Assembly: GCF_002939885.1 (NCBI RefSeq)
Contig: NZ_MDED01000018.1
Location: 1-64,000 of the forward strand
Source: Xanthomonas cucurbitae
GTDB taxonomy: Bacteria > Pseudomonadota > Gammaproteobacteria > Xanthomonadales > Xanthomonadaceae
Direction of reading: 5' to 3'
DNA length: 64,000 nucleotides
The position numbers and the translations under genes were made by a program. This document shows positions 29,652-38,270 of the stretch, piece after piece (position 1 is the first letter of the stretch; every line of letters begins with the position of its first letter). A model generated the notes under the pieces. That model made no database searches. It worked only from the letters and a program-made list of their open reading frames with translations, and had not been told where the DNA came from.

Positions 29652-29673
29652 TTGGGAATCGGGAATCGGGAAA
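29652..29673. repeat. Small GGGAATC repeat
   Basis: Three consecutive gggaatc-type heptamers directly after trpF, in the orientation opposite to the related stretch at 11431-11462. Confidence 0.5.
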
Positions 29674-29710
29674 GCGGCCGGCGCCGCTGGTCGATATCTT
29701 TGGTGGGTAC

Positions 29711-30622
29711 TCAGGTGCTCAGCGAAGCGTGCTGATCCTCGGCGAGTGCTGTGCGTAGCCAGTTGGCCAATCGCTCGATGCGCGGGTCCGGGTTGCGTCT
29801 GGCGGCGCATAGCACCCAGCGCCCGTCGGTCGGGGTGAATCCCCATGGCGCCAGCAGGCGTCCGGCCGCCAGGTCTGCAGCCACCAGCGGTTGCGGTGCG
29901 ATCGCCACACCCAGTCCGGCGGCGGCGGCCTCCAGCAGATAGAGCAGGTGTTCGAATTCGGTGCCCAGGCGCAAGACCTCGGGCGCCATGTCGTGTGCCT
30001 GCGCCCATTCCGGCCATGCCTGCGGGCGCGAGCGGGTATGCAGCACCGCGTGATCGCGCAAAGCCGTGGGGGCGTGGTCATCCAGGCGCAGGGTCGCTGC
30101 CAGCTGGGGGCTCAGCACCGGGCCGATCCATTCCACGCCGAGCGGGTGTACCTGCCACTCGCTCGGCCACGGTGGCGACTCCAGTAGCAAGGCCGCATCC
30201 AGGCCGTCCAGGTCGGGGCCGGGCGGTTGCTCGTTGGCCGACAGGTGCAGGCGCAGATCGGGCAGGTCGTGTTGCAGCCGGCCCAGGCGGGGAATGACCC
30301 AGCGCGCCAGCAGGCTGCCCGAGCATCCCAGCACCAGCGGTGCCTCGCTCGCGGGGTGGCGCAGGGCCACCCAGGCATCGCCAATCAGGGTAAATCCTTC
30401 ACCGGCGGCGTCGCGCAACCGGGTTCCGGCGGCGGTGAGGACCAGGCCGCGGCCCTGGCGGGCGAACAAGGCCGTGCCCAGCGACTGTTCCAACGCACGC
30501 ACATGGCGGCTGATGGCGCCATGGGTCACGTGCAACTCCTGCGCGGCCCGGCTGACGCTCTGCAAGCGGGCGGCGGCCTCGAAGGCGCGCAAGGCGGCCA
30601 GCGGCGGGAGCGATACGGTCAT
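29711..30622 (-). CDS. LysR-family regulator, GcvA/TrpI-like
   Basis: A 303-residue DNA-binding activator. The winged helix-turn-helix is at residues 7-65 ([35 protein letters not shown]), and a periplasmic-binding-protein-like effector domain follows from about residue 95. The N-terminal sequence is of the GcvA/TrpI branch. It is divergent from trpB with about 107 bases between, the classic trpI-trpBA arrangement of Pseudomonas, where TrpI activates trpBA in response to indoleglycerol phosphate. That role is inferred from context. The start was set at ATG 30620-30622, because the upstream extension lacks family similarity and enters the shared promoter. Confidence 0.88.
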   Translation of the reverse strand: MTVSLPPLAALRAFEAAARLQSVSRAAQELHVTHGAISRHVRALEQSLGTALFARQGRGLVLTAAGTRLRDAAGEGFTLIGDAWVALRHPASEAPLVLGCSGSLLARWVIPRLGRLQHDLPDLRLHLSANEQPPGPDLDGLDAALLLESPPWPSEWQVHPLGVEWIGPVLSPQLAATLRLDDHAPTALRDHAVLHTRSRPQAWPEWAQAHDMAPEVLRLGTEFEHLLYLLEAAAAGLGVAIAPQPLVAADLAAGRLLAPWGFTPTDGRWVLCAARRNPDPRIERLANWLRTALAEDQHASLST

Positions 30623-30729
30623 GTGTGAGTCCAGGTCACAGGTTGCAGCCATCTTATCGATGTATCGCGCGGCTGGCCTGCGGTAGAGTTGCGGCTTCGC
30701 GCATGACCGCACCGCTGCAGAGGATTCCC
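30623..30729. promoter_or_regulatory. Divergent promoter region of the LysR gene and trpB
   Basis: About 107 bases with an AT-richer stretch (cttatcgatgtatcg, around 30653-30668) of partial dyad character, where a LysR regulator could bind. TAGAGT at 30685-30690 is a possible trpB -10. The sites are inferred from position only. Confidence 0.35.
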
Positions 30730-31947
30730 ATGTCGGCCCAGCCCATCAGTGACTTTTACGCCTATCCGGATGCTGCCGGCCACTTCGGCAAGTTCGGCGG
30801 CCGCTTCGTCGCCGAAACCCTGATCGGCCCGCTGCAGGAACTGTCTGCCGCCTACGACCAGGCGCGTCAGGATCCAGGCTTCATCGCCGAATACGATAAG
30901 GATCTCAAGCACTACGTGGGCCGTCCCAGCCCGATCTACCACGCCGAGCGGCTCAGCCGCGAGGTGGGCGGGGCGCAGATCCTGCTCAAGCGCGAAGACC
31001 TGAACCACACCGGCGCGCACAAGATCAACAACACCATCGGCCAGGCGCTGCTGGCCAGCCGCATGGGCAAGACCCGCATCATCGCCGAGACCGGCGCCGG
31101 GCAGCACGGCGTGGCCAGTGCCACGGTGGCGGCGCGGCTGGGCCTGGAGTGCGTGGTCTATATGGGCGCCACCGACATCGAGCGGCAGAAGATCAACGTC
31201 TACCGCATGAAGCTGCTGGGCGCGACGGTGATCCCGGTGACCTCCGGCTCGGCCACGCTCAAGGATGCGCTCAACGAGGCAATGCGCGATTGGGTGACCA
31301 ACGTACGCGACACCTTCTACATCATCGGCACCGTGGCCGGCCCGGACCCGTATCCGCGCATGGTGCGCGACTTCAACGCAATTGTCGGGCGCGAAGCACG
31401 CGAGCAGATGCTGCAGGACTACGGCCGGCTGCCGGATGCGATCAGTGCCTGCGTGGGCGGCGGCAGCAATGCCATCGGCCTGTTCCATGCCTTCCTCAAC
31501 GACCCCGGCGTGAAGATCTACGGTGCCGAGGCGGCGGGTGACGGCATCGCGACCGGCCGGCATGCCGCATCCATCGCCGCAGGCCGCCCCGGCGTGCTGC
31601 ATGGCAACCGCACCTACGTGATCTGCGACGACGACGGCCAGATCACCGAAACCCATTCGATCTCCGCCGGCCTGGATTACCCGGGCGTGGGCCCCGAACA
31701 CGCGTTCCTGTCCGATAGCGGCCGCGCGGTGTATCAAGGCATCACCGACGACGAGGCGATGGCGGCGTTCCATCTGCTGGCGCATACCGAAGGCATTCTC
31801 GCCGCGCTCGAATCCAGCCACGCGGTGGCGCAGTCGATCAAACTGGCGCGCGAACTGCCCAAGGATGCGCTGGTGCTGTGCAATCTGTCCGGGCGTGGCG
31901 ACAAGGACGTGCACACCATCGCCGCGCGCGAGGGGATCGCGCTGTAG
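30730..31947 (+). CDS. trpB: Tryptophan synthase beta chain
   Basis: A 405-residue PLP enzyme that joins indole and serine to give tryptophan. The PLP lysine is Lys98 in [13 protein letters not shown]. The phosphate loop [10 protein letters not shown] is near residue 240, and [15 protein letters not shown] at the N-terminus contacts the alpha subunit. Length and start match the family. TrpB and TrpA are normally adjacent or overlapping; here trpA starts 171 bases downstream, an unusual gap that holds a micro-ORF and a hairpin. Confidence 0.98.
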   Translation: MSAQPISDFYAYPDAAGHFGKFGGRFVAETLIGPLQELSAAYDQARQDPGFIAEYDKDLKHYVGRPSPIYHAERLSREVGGAQILLKREDLNHTGAHKINNTIGQALLASRMGKTRIIAETGAGQHGVASATVAARLGLECVVYMGATDIERQKINVYRMKLLGATVIPVTSGSATLKDALNEAMRDWVTNVRDTFYIIGTVAGPDPYPRMVRDFNAIVGREAREQMLQDYGRLPDAISACVGGGSNAIGLFHAFLNDPGVKIYGAEAAGDGIATGRHAASIAAGRPGVLHGNRTYVICDDDGQITETHSISAGLDYPGVGPEHAFLSDSGRAVYQGITDDEAMAAFHLLAHTEGILAALESSHAVAQSIKLARELPKDALVLCNLSGRGDKDVHTIAAREGIAL

Positions 31948-31993
31948 CGTCTTGCCTGGGTTCGCGCACGCATGCTTGAGCATGAGGTGAGCG

Positions 31994-32059
31994 ATGCTTG
32001 AAGTGATTGTGCAGTTCGTGACCGAGCGGCCGTTGCAGGCGGTGATCGAGATGCGTTAG
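31994..32059 (+). CDS. Possible 21-residue leader or micro-protein between trpB and trpA
   Basis: ATG at 31994 is preceded by a strong ribosome site (GAGGTGA, then GCG). It opens a 21-codon frame (MLEVIVQFVTERPLQAVIEM plus Arg) ending in TAG. The product is amphipathic and resembles nothing I recognise. It might be a real micro-protein, a coupling peptide that carries ribosomes toward trpA, or the remnant of a lost gene. It contains no Trp codon, so it is not a classical trp attenuator peptide. Confidence 0.35.
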   Translation: MLEVIVQFVTERPLQAVIEMR

Positions 32060-32065
32060 TTCTTC

Positions 32066-32085
32066 GCCACCTGAGCGCAGGTGGC
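32066..32085 (+). promoter_or_regulatory. Perfect 8-bp hairpin in the trpB-trpA gap
   Basis: GCCACCTG-AGCG-CAGGTGGC, six bases after the micro-ORF stop and 33 bases before the trpA ATG. There is no U-tract directly after it, so it is not a standard terminator. It could mark an mRNA processing site between the two cistrons. Confidence 0.5.
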
Positions 32086-32118
32086 AGCTGGCTTTCCTTA
32101 CCTTGTGCGAGTGATCCA

Positions 32119-32922
32119 ATGCGTCGTATCGACTCCCGTTTCTCCGAGTTGCGTTCCACCGGCCGCAAGGCGTTGATCCCCTTCATCACCGCCGGCGACC
32201 CGTCGCTGGAGGCCACCGTGCCGGTGATGCACGCGTTGGTGCGCGCCGGTGCCGACGTCATCGAGCTGGGCGTGCCGTTTTCCGACCCCATGGCCGACGG
32301 CCCCACCATCCAGCGCAGCTCCGAACGCGCGTTGGGCCGTGGCGCCGGCCTGGCCTACGTGCTGGAGGCGGTACACGAGTTTCGCCGCGAGGATGCCGAC
32401 ACCCCGGTGGTGCTGATGGGCTACCTCAATCCGGTCGAAATCCACGGCACCCGGCGCTTCGCCGAGGCGGCCGTGGCGGCAGGTGTGGATGGCCTGCTGC
32501 TGGTCGATCTGCCGCCGGAAGAAGCTGAGGAAACCCGCGAAATCTTCAGCGAAGTCGGGCTGGCACTGATCGCGCTGGCCTCGCCCACCACCAGCGAGCA
32601 GCGCCTGGACATGCTGTGCAGCACCGCGCAGGGCTACCTGTACTACGTCAGCTTTGCCGGCGTCACCGGCGCCTCCAACCTGCTCGACACCCAGGCCGCC
32701 AGCGACCGCCTGCGCCAGCTGCGTCAGCGCGCCGGCGCGCCGGTGGTGGCCGGCTTCGGTATCAAGGATGCTCCCAGCGCGGCCGCGATGGCCGTGGATG
32801 CTGACGGCGTAGTGGTCGGCAGCGCCCTGGTCGCGGCCCTGGCCGAAGCCGGCGACGTCCGCAGCGCCCGCGAGCGCGCGGAGGCGTTCCTGGCTCCGCT
32901 GCGGGTTGCACTGGATCGCTGA
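32119..32922 (+). CDS. trpA: Tryptophan synthase alpha chain
   Basis: A 267-residue TIM-barrel subunit that splits indole-3-glycerol phosphate to indole and glyceraldehyde 3-phosphate, passing indole to TrpB. The catalytic pair is Glu49 in IELGVPFSDP and Asp60 in MADGP. The phosphate site GFGIKD and the GSALV loop are present. RIDSRFSELRSTGRKALIPFITAGDP is the standard N-terminus. It converges on the cysteine-rich secreted protein gene, with only 8 bases between the stop codons. Confidence 0.97.
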   Translation: MRRIDSRFSELRSTGRKALIPFITAGDPSLEATVPVMHALVRAGADVIELGVPFSDPMADGPTIQRSSERALGRGAGLAYVLEAVHEFRREDADTPVVLMGYLNPVEIHGTRRFAEAAVAAGVDGLLLVDLPPEEAEETREIFSEVGLALIALASPTTSEQRLDMLCSTAQGYLYYVSFAGVTGASNLLDTQAASDRLRQLRQRAGAPVVAGFGIKDAPSAAAMAVDADGVVVGSALVAALAEAGDVRSARERAEAFLAPLRVALDR

Positions 32923-32930
32923 GTCTGTGG

Positions 32931-33692
32931 TCAGTACGCCATGCTGCAAGTTGTACACTGCGCAGCATTGCAGACCTTGACTCCGAAGTTCGATTCAAGC
33001 TTGCAACTGCCGCCGCCACTGCAATTGCATCTCACTGCAGCCGACGGGGTTTGTACGGATTGGCTCGCCAGCAAGCTGATTGCCATGTTGGACGCTGCCG
33101 AGCCATTCATTGGAAGTTGATAGCCATCGGGGACTTCCATTGGCGCGACGTAGCCATACAGACGGATCCAGATTGCATCGCGCCCGGTGGCGTCGACAGC
33201 AATGCCCAGAGCGTTCTTGAATGCAAGCAAATCCTTCTGGACATCGGGGATCGACAGCAGGCGTGCGTCGATTCTAGGCAGGCGCGCGACTTCGTCGGCG
33301 CTGGCGAAAGTTGCGCCGATCTGGTCCTGTTGTACCGGATATATCGCCATACTGCCGCTGCGATTGCACTGTGTGCAGTCCGAACTCATCGCGCAGAATG
33401 TTTGCCCGTTGGGAAGCAGGGTGGGACTGCATCCAGAGCCTCCAGGGCAGGCGCAGGTCAGTATCGCGGTAGGGCTGATCGTCCAGGTCCCTTTTTCCTG
33501 GGTGAACATGAACCAGCCAGCAGGCACGCTGATGGTCATCGAGCCATCCGGATTGATGTGCGATGTCGTCTGTCCTGGCAGTGGTGGGCCGGTCTCGGCC
33601 CCACACAGCTTGGCGTTTGCCTGGCCGGTGCCGATAGCCAAGAGCAGAACCAAACCCAGAACAACGGCTGTAATGCCGGCTGCGGTTTTCAT
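32931..33692 (-). CDS. Secreted cysteine-rich protein with a duplicated six-Cys module, function unknown
   Basis: A 253-residue protein with a signal peptide (1-27, ending QANA). Two Cys modules of the same spacing occur: C80-C82-C88-C100-C106-C109 and C222-C224-C230-C241-C246-C249. The pattern is CxC, five residues, C, ten or eleven, C, four or five, C, two, C, with a Gly-Gly inside. Between them is a 110-residue domain without Cys. I do not recognise the family. Periplasmic or extracellular location suggests disulfides, or else metal binding. ATG 33690-33692 has AAGGA at the right distance. The gene interrupts the trpA-accD neighbourhood, and its base composition looks less GC-rich than its flanks, so it may be an acquisition. 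Confidence 0.75.
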   Translation of the reverse strand: MKTAAGITAVVLGLVLLLAIGTGQANAKLCGAETGPPLPGQTTSHINPDGSMTISVPAGWFMFTQEKGTWTISPTAILTCACPGGSGCSPTLLPNGQTFCAMSSDCTQCNRSGSMAIYPVQQDQIGATFASADEVARLPRIDARLLSIPDVQKDLLAFKNALGIAVDATGRDAIWIRLYGYVAPMEVPDGYQLPMNGSAASNMAISLLASQSVQTPSAAVRCNCSGGGSCKLESNFGVKVCNAAQCTTCSMAY

Positions 33693-33924
33693 GAGCGTTC
33701 CTTGATTCATGACGGTTTGTAGGGTTGCGGAGCGACGCATCATGCTTGACGGGTCGCGGCTGTTTTTCGTACGGGATTGGTGACGGGCGTTCAGGGGGCG
33801 TTTTGGTCCGTATCTCACTACCTCATTGATTGGATGGTTGTCAAGAGGCGTTGGGTGCCTGGGATCCTTTCTCGCTGCCATTTCGACACAGGTGCCCGCG
33901 AAAGCGTGTGGCGTCGGGCTGGTT

Positions 33925-33966
33925 TACACTCCTCGCCTTGACGCCCCGTAGGGGTGCTTTTTTTTT
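33925..33966 (+). promoter_or_regulatory. accD promoter -10 followed by a leader hairpin with a U9 tract
   Basis: TACACT (33925-33930) is a possible -10, placing the RNA start near 33937. Immediately after comes CGCCCC-GTA-GGGGTG (33942-33956, 6 bp with one G-T pair) and nine T residues (33958-33966), only 10 bases before the accD ATG. The structure is a terminator by form. It either ends upstream transcripts arriving from trpA or attenuates accD itself. Confidence 0.6.
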
Positions 33967-33976
33967 ACGGAATCGA

Positions 33977-34861
33977 ATGAGCTGGCTCAGCAAATTGATG
34001 CCCTCCGGCATCCGCACCGAGAACACCCCGGCCAAGAAGCGCAGCGTTCCCGAGGGTCTGTGGGAAAAGTGCAGCAACTGCGGCAGCGCGCTGTACGGCC
34101 CGGAGCTTGAGGAGAACCTGGAGGTGTGTCCGAAGTGTGACCACCACATGGCCATTCGCGCCCGCGCGCGGCTGAACTCGCTGTTTGACCCGGAGACCGC
34201 GACCACCGAAATCGCCGCCCAGCTGGGCCCGGTCGACGTGCTCAAGTTCAAGGACCAGAAGCGTTACGGCGAACGCATCAAGGCCAGCCAGAAGGCCAGT
34301 GGCGAATATGACGCGCTGATCGCCATGCGCGGCACGCTCAAGGGCAATCCGCTGGTTGCCGCCGCCTTCGACTTCGCCTTCATGGGCGGTTCGATGGGGT
34401 CGGTGGTCGGCGAGCGCTTTGCGCGTTCGGCCGAAGTAGCGCTGGAAGTGGGCTGCCCGTTCGTGTGCTTTTCCGCCAGTGGCGGGGCGCGCATGCAGGA
34501 AGGCCTGTTCTCGCTGATGCAGATGGCCAAGACCTCGGCGGCACTCGGACGCCTGCGTGAAGCCGGGCTGCCGTACATTTCAGTGCTGACCCATCCCACC
34601 ACCGGCGGCGTGTCCGCGTCGTTCGCCATGCTGGGCGATATCAACATTGCCGAGCCGCATGCGTTGATCGGCTTCGCCGGCCCGCGGGTGATCGAGCAGA
34701 CCGTGCGCGAGACCCTGCCGGAAGGCTTCCAGCGTTCGGAGTTCCTGCTCGACCACGGCGCCATCGACCAGATCTGCGACCGTCGCCAGATGCGCGACCG
34801 CATCGCCGAGCTGACCGCCATGATGATGCGCCAGGCGCGCCCGCAGGACGCGGCCGCGTAA
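33977..34861 (+). CDS. accD: Acetyl-CoA carboxylase, carboxyltransferase subunit beta
   Basis: A 294-residue subunit that, with AccA, transfers CO2 from carboxybiotin to acetyl-CoA in the first step of fatty acid synthesis. The N-terminal zinc ribbon uses Cys32, Cys35, Cys51 and Cys54. In E. coli this element also binds accD mRNA. The crotonase-like carboxyltransferase domain has [11 protein letters not shown] near residue 172 and [16 protein letters not shown] near residue 207. ATG 33977 directly follows the U9 hairpin leader. The frame is open further upstream, but that part has no family match. glmM follows after 81 bases. Confidence 0.97.
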   Translation: MSWLSKLMPSGIRTENTPAKKRSVPEGLWEKCSNCGSALYGPELEENLEVCPKCDHHMAIRARARLNSLFDPETATTEIAAQLGPVDVLKFKDQKRYGERIKASQKASGEYDALIAMRGTLKGNPLVAAAFDFAFMGGSMGSVVGERFARSAEVALEVGCPFVCFSASGGARMQEGLFSLMQMAKTSAALGRLREAGLPYISVLTHPTTGGVSASFAMLGDINIAEPHALIGFAGPRVIEQTVRETLPEGFQRSEFLLDHGAIDQICDRRQMRDRIAELTAMMMRQARPQDAAA

Positions 34862-34893
34862 GCTCAGGCGCGACGCGGTCGCGCCCCATTGCC

Positions 34894-34913
34894 GCACGCG
34901 CATTGGCGCGTGC
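34894..34913. promoter_or_regulatory. 8-bp hairpin between accD and glmM
   Basis: GCACGCGC-ATTG-GCGCGTGC forms a perfect stem 29 bases before the glmM ATG. No U-run follows. Confidence 0.4.
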
Positions 34914-34942
34914 ATCCACATTCAGCAGGAACAGCGCGTCGC

Positions 34943-36292
34943 ATGAGTAGTCGCAAATATTTCGGTACCGACGGCATCCGCGGTCGGGTCGGGCAGGGCG
35001 TGATCTCGGCCGACTTCGTGCTGCGCCTGGGCAATGCGCTGGGCCGTGTGCTCATGCAGGGCCGCAGCAAGCGCCCACTGGTGCTGATCGGCAAGGACAC
35101 CCGCATCTCCGGCTACATGTTCGAAGCCGCACTGGAAGCCGGCCTGGTCGCGGCCGGCGCCGACGTGCAGATGATCGGGCCGATGCCGACGCCGGCCATC
35201 GCGTTCCTGACCACCACCTTGCGCGCCGATGCCGGCGTGGTCATCAGCGCCTCGCACAACCCGCACTACGACAACGGCATCAAGTTCTTCTCCGCCGAAG
35301 GCGAAAAGCTCGACGACGCCACCGAGGCGGCGATCGAAGCGGCCCTGGACGAGCCGTTCCACACGGTGGAGTCCGAGCGCCTGGGCAAGGCAATCCGCAC
35401 CCGCGACGCGATCGGCCGCTATATCGAGTTCTGCAAGGCCAGCGTGGCGCGTGGCTTCACCCTGCATGGCCTGAAGATGGTGCTGGACTGCGCGCATGGT
35501 GCCACCTATCACATCGCGCCGATGCTGTTTCGCGAGCTGGGTGCGGAGGTGGTGGTGATCGGTGCCGCACCGGACGGGCTCAATATCAACGATGGCGTTG
35601 GTTCGACGCATATCGACAATCTCGCCGCCAAGGTGCGCGAGAGCGGGGCACATCTGGGCATCGCCTTCGACGGCGACGGCGACCGTGTGCTGATGGCCGA
35701 CGACCAGGGCAACCCGGTCGATGGCGATGACCTGCTCTACGTGCTGGCACGTTCATGGCAGGCCTGCGGGCGGCTCACCGGCACCGTGGTCGGCACCTTG
35801 ATGACCAATTACGGGCTGGAGCCGGCACTGGCTGCGTTGGATATTCCGTTCCAGCGCGCCAAGGTGGGCGACCGCTACGTGCACCAGGCATTGGTAGAAG
35901 GCGGCGGCACCCTGGGTGGTGAAACCTCCGGCCATCTGTTGTGCCTGGACCGCGCCAGCACCGGCGATGGCATCGTCAGTGCGCTGCAGGTGCTCGAAGC
36001 CCTGCGCCGCGATGGGCACAGCCTGCGCGAGGCCCTGGGTGGTCTGTCCAAGGTGCCGCAGAAGACCGTCAATGTGCGTCTGCAGGGCGGCGCCGCCAAG
36101 GCCATCGTGGAAGCGCCCGGCGTGCAGCAGGCCCTGCAGCACGCCCAGGCAGCCGTGCACGGGCGCGGCCGCGCCTTTCTGCGTCCCTCCGGCACCGAGC
36201 CGGTGGTGCGCGTCACCGTCGAAGCCGACGATGCCGGTCTGATGCAGGACACGCTCGACCGTCTTTCCGGAGCGGTGCGTGACGCGGCGTGA
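34943..36292 (+). CDS. glmM: Phosphoglucosamine mutase
   Basis: A 449-residue cytoplasmic enzyme that interconverts glucosamine 6- and 1-phosphate on the way to UDP-GlcNAc, for peptidoglycan and LPS. The phosphoserine is Ser104 in [16 protein letters not shown]. The Mg loop [10 protein letters not shown] is near residue 245, the sugar loop GGETSGH near residue 330 and the phosphate loop [11 protein letters not shown] near residue 415. [10 protein letters not shown] is the standard N-terminus. Its 3' end overlaps a candidate 29-codon membrane peptide gene by 14 bases. Confidence 0.97.
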   Translation: MSSRKYFGTDGIRGRVGQGVISADFVLRLGNALGRVLMQGRSKRPLVLIGKDTRISGYMFEAALEAGLVAAGADVQMIGPMPTPAIAFLTTTLRADAGVVISASHNPHYDNGIKFFSAEGEKLDDATEAAIEAALDEPFHTVESERLGKAIRTRDAIGRYIEFCKASVARGFTLHGLKMVLDCAHGATYHIAPMLFRELGAEVVVIGAAPDGLNINDGVGSTHIDNLAAKVRESGAHLGIAFDGDGDRVLMADDQGNPVDGDDLLYVLARSWQACGRLTGTVVGTLMTNYGLEPALAALDIPFQRAKVGDRYVHQALVEGGGTLGGETSGHLLCLDRASTGDGIVSALQVLEALRRDGHSLREALGGLSKVPQKTVNVRLQGGAAKAIVEAPGVQQALQHAQAAVHGRGRAFLRPSGTEPVVRVTVEADDAGLMQDTLDRLSGAVRDAA

Positions 36293-36368
36293 GTCGCTGA
36301 TCGTTGGCGTGTGCGTGGTCTGTGCCAAGGCCGCCACGTTCTATCTGTTGTACCGCCTGCTGTCTTGA
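36279..36368 (+). CDS. Candidate 29-residue single-helix membrane peptide
   Basis: GTG at 36279, with GGAG seven bases upstream, opens a 29-codon frame that overlaps the end of glmM in another frame and stops at TGA 36366-36368. The product begins MTRRES, continues with a hydrophobic helix ([20 protein letters not shown]) and ends LLS. This positive-inside single-pass layout is what small inner-membrane proteins look like. It is too short for most gene finders. It is supported by ribosome site, topology and placement, not by any family I know. Confidence 0.45.
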   Translation: MTRRESLIVGVCVVCAKAATFYLLYRLLS

Positions 36369-36410
36369 ACGGCAGGCGTCATCCTCTTGAATTCGATTGC
36401 AGACATCCGT

Positions 36411-37349
36411 ATGAGCGCCCGTATCCCGACCCTGGACATCACCCGTTTCGATAACGACCGCGAGGCATTCGTTGCCGAGCTCGGAGCGGCCTTTCGGCAA
36501 TGGGGCTTTGCCGGCATCCGCAACCACGGCATCGCGCAGGCCGATATCGATGCGGCCTACTCGGTGTTCAAGGCGTTCTTCGCGTTGCCCGAGCAGGTCA
36601 AGCGCCGCTACCACGTCCCCGGCAGCGGCGGCGCGCGTGGCTATACCCCCTTCGGGGTGGAAACCGCCAAGGACTCCAAGCACTTCGACCTCAAGGAGTT
36701 CTGGCATATCGGCCGCGAGATTCCCGACAATTCGCCGTATCGCGAAGTGATGCCGCCGAATCTGTGGCCGGACGAAGTGCCCGGCTTCCGCGAGCGTGGC
36801 TACCGGCTGTACCAGCAGCTGGATCAACTCGGCTCGCGTGTGCTGTCGGCGCTGGCGCTGCATATCGGTCTGCCGCAGGATTATTTCGTCGACAAGACCA
36901 ACAACGGCAACTCCATCCTGCGCCCGATCCATTACCCACCGATCACCAGCGACGATATCCCCAACGTGCGCGCCGGCGCGCACGGCGACATCAACTTCAT
37001 CACCCTGCTGGTCGGTGCCAGTGCCGCCGGGCTGGAGGTGCGCTCCAACGATGGCGAGTGGGTGCCGTTCACCGCCGACGCCGACACCATCGTGGTCAAC
37101 ATCGGCGACATGCTGCAGCGGCTCACCAACCACGTGTATCCGTCCACCATCCACCGCGTGGTCAATCCCCCGGGCGACGCCGCGCGCCAGCCGCGCTACT
37201 CGGTGCCGTTCTTCCTGCACCCGAATCCGGATTTCCTGATCGACGTGCTGCCCTCGTGCACCAGCGCCGACAATCCCAGCCGCTATCCCGAGCCGATCAC
37301 CGCGCATGGTTTCCTCGAAGAACGCCTGCGCGACATCAAGCTGAAGTGA
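36411..37349 (+). CDS. 2-oxoglutarate/Fe(II)-dependent oxygenase, isopenicillin-N-synthase-like
   Basis: A 312-residue cytoplasmic non-haem iron oxygenase. The N-terminal DIOX_N half (FRQWGFAGIRNHGI) leads into the jelly-roll core. Iron ligands are His and Asp of GAHGDINFITLL (near residue 190) and His of PSTIHRVVNP (near residue 248). RYSVPFFLHPNPD carries the 2-oxoglutarate or substrate carboxylate-binding Arg. In plants and fungi the superfamily includes hormone and antibiotic enzymes; in bacteria most members lack a known substrate. ATG 36411 was chosen over an ATG 24 bases upstream. It is monocistronic. Confidence 0.88.
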   Translation: MSARIPTLDITRFDNDREAFVAELGAAFRQWGFAGIRNHGIAQADIDAAYSVFKAFFALPEQVKRRYHVPGSGGARGYTPFGVETAKDSKHFDLKEFWHIGREIPDNSPYREVMPPNLWPDEVPGFRERGYRLYQQLDQLGSRVLSALALHIGLPQDYFVDKTNNGNSILRPIHYPPITSDDIPNVRAGAHGDINFITLLVGASAAGLEVRSNDGEWVPFTADADTIVVNIGDMLQRLTNHVYPSTIHRVVNPPGDAARQPRYSVPFFLHPNPDFLIDVLPSCTSADNPSRYPEPITAHGFLEERLRDIKLK

Positions 37350-37577
37350 CTGCGCGCCTGCGTGGCCTGGCTGCCGTGTGCGCGGCATGACGCAGGTCGG
37401 CGCGACCGGCTGGGACGCCCGCCGTGCCGACATGACGGCGGCCACACTTCCAGCTGCGCGCACTTGCTTGCGTCTGGTTAAAGCTTGCGTTCACTCGCGC
37501 CGATAACCCAGTCTGATCGCTAGTGTGACGTCGGACTCGCCTGGCGCCCCGCGAACGCATCGTACGAGGTGGGGCAC

Positions 37578-38270
37578 ATGCACGGATGGTGGTTGAGACA
37601 GTCAAGGTCGGTTTGCCTGTTGGCGCTCTGCGCGGCGGCCGCCCCGGCGGCGGCCGTGCCGGTTGGGGTCAGTGTGGCCGACGCCAACGGCGCGCTGGTC
37701 GATGCAGTGGTGAGCCTGCAGCCGGCACGCCCTGCCGCCGCCAGCGCAGGCAGGACCGTGGACATGGACCAGATCAATTCGCAGTTCGTACCTGCGGTGC
37801 TGGCGGTGCGCACCGGCACCTTGGTGCGCTTTCCCAACAACGATCAGATCCGCCATCAGGTCTATTCGTTCTCTCCCGCCAAGCGCTTCCAGCTGCCGCT
37901 GTTCCAGGGCACCACTGCGGCGCCGGTACGCTTCGATCAAGCCGGCCTGGTGACGGTGGGCTGCAACATTCATGATTGGATGCTGGGCTACATCGTGGTG
38001 CTGGATACTCCGTATTTCGGCAAGACCGGCAGCGATGGCCGCGTGCAGATCGACGTGCCGGCAGGCAGCTACACCCTGCGGGTATGGCACCCGCGCATCC
38101 AGGGCGAGGCGACCAGCCAAGCTCTGGCCGTTGGCCGCGAGCCGCTGCAGCGGCGGGTGCTCCTGCAGACCACCGGTCCTGCACCAGTGGCGACGCCGCC
38201 GGATGCGCGCGTGCGCGCGCTGCAGGACAAGTTCCGCAATGCCGCCGATCCCAAGAAAGCACATCCATGA
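37578..38270 (+). CDS. Periplasmic cupredoxin-like protein ('methylamine utilization' family)
   Basis: A 230-residue exported protein: signal peptide 1 to about 26, then a cupredoxin-like beta sandwich. It has the full set of type I copper ligands: His93 in IRHQVYSF and Cys129-x2-His132-x2-Met135 in GCNIHDWM. A regulatory-like Ig segment follows (GRVQIDVPAGSYTLRVWHP). Databases tend to call such proteins methylamine utilization proteins, but no mau genes are here. ATG 37578 follows GAGGTGGGG. The TGA overlaps the next ATG (ATGA). It is the first gene of a four-gene overlapping operon and may sense or carry copper or electrons for the partner c-di-GMP protein. Confidence 0.85.
   Translation: MHGWWLRQSRSVCLLALCAAAAPAAAVPVGVSVADANGALVDAVVSLQPARPAAASAGRTVDMDQINSQFVPAVLAVRTGTLVRFPNNDQIRHQVYSFSPAKRFQLPLFQGTTAAPVRFDQAGLVTVGCNIHDWMLGYIVVLDTPYFGKTGSDGRVQIDVPAGSYTLRVWHPRIQGEATSQALAVGREPLQRRVLLQTTGPAPVATPPDARVRALQDKFRNAADPKKAHP

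Noticed and set aside
31994-32059. Classical trp attenuator leader peptide
   Set aside because: The 21-codon frame has no Trp codons, lies inside the operon, and is not followed by a U-tract terminator.
37578-38270. Methylamine dehydrogenase maturation protein
   Set aside because: The usual family label suggests it, but no other mau genes are in the window, and the copper-ligand pattern and operon partners point elsewhere.
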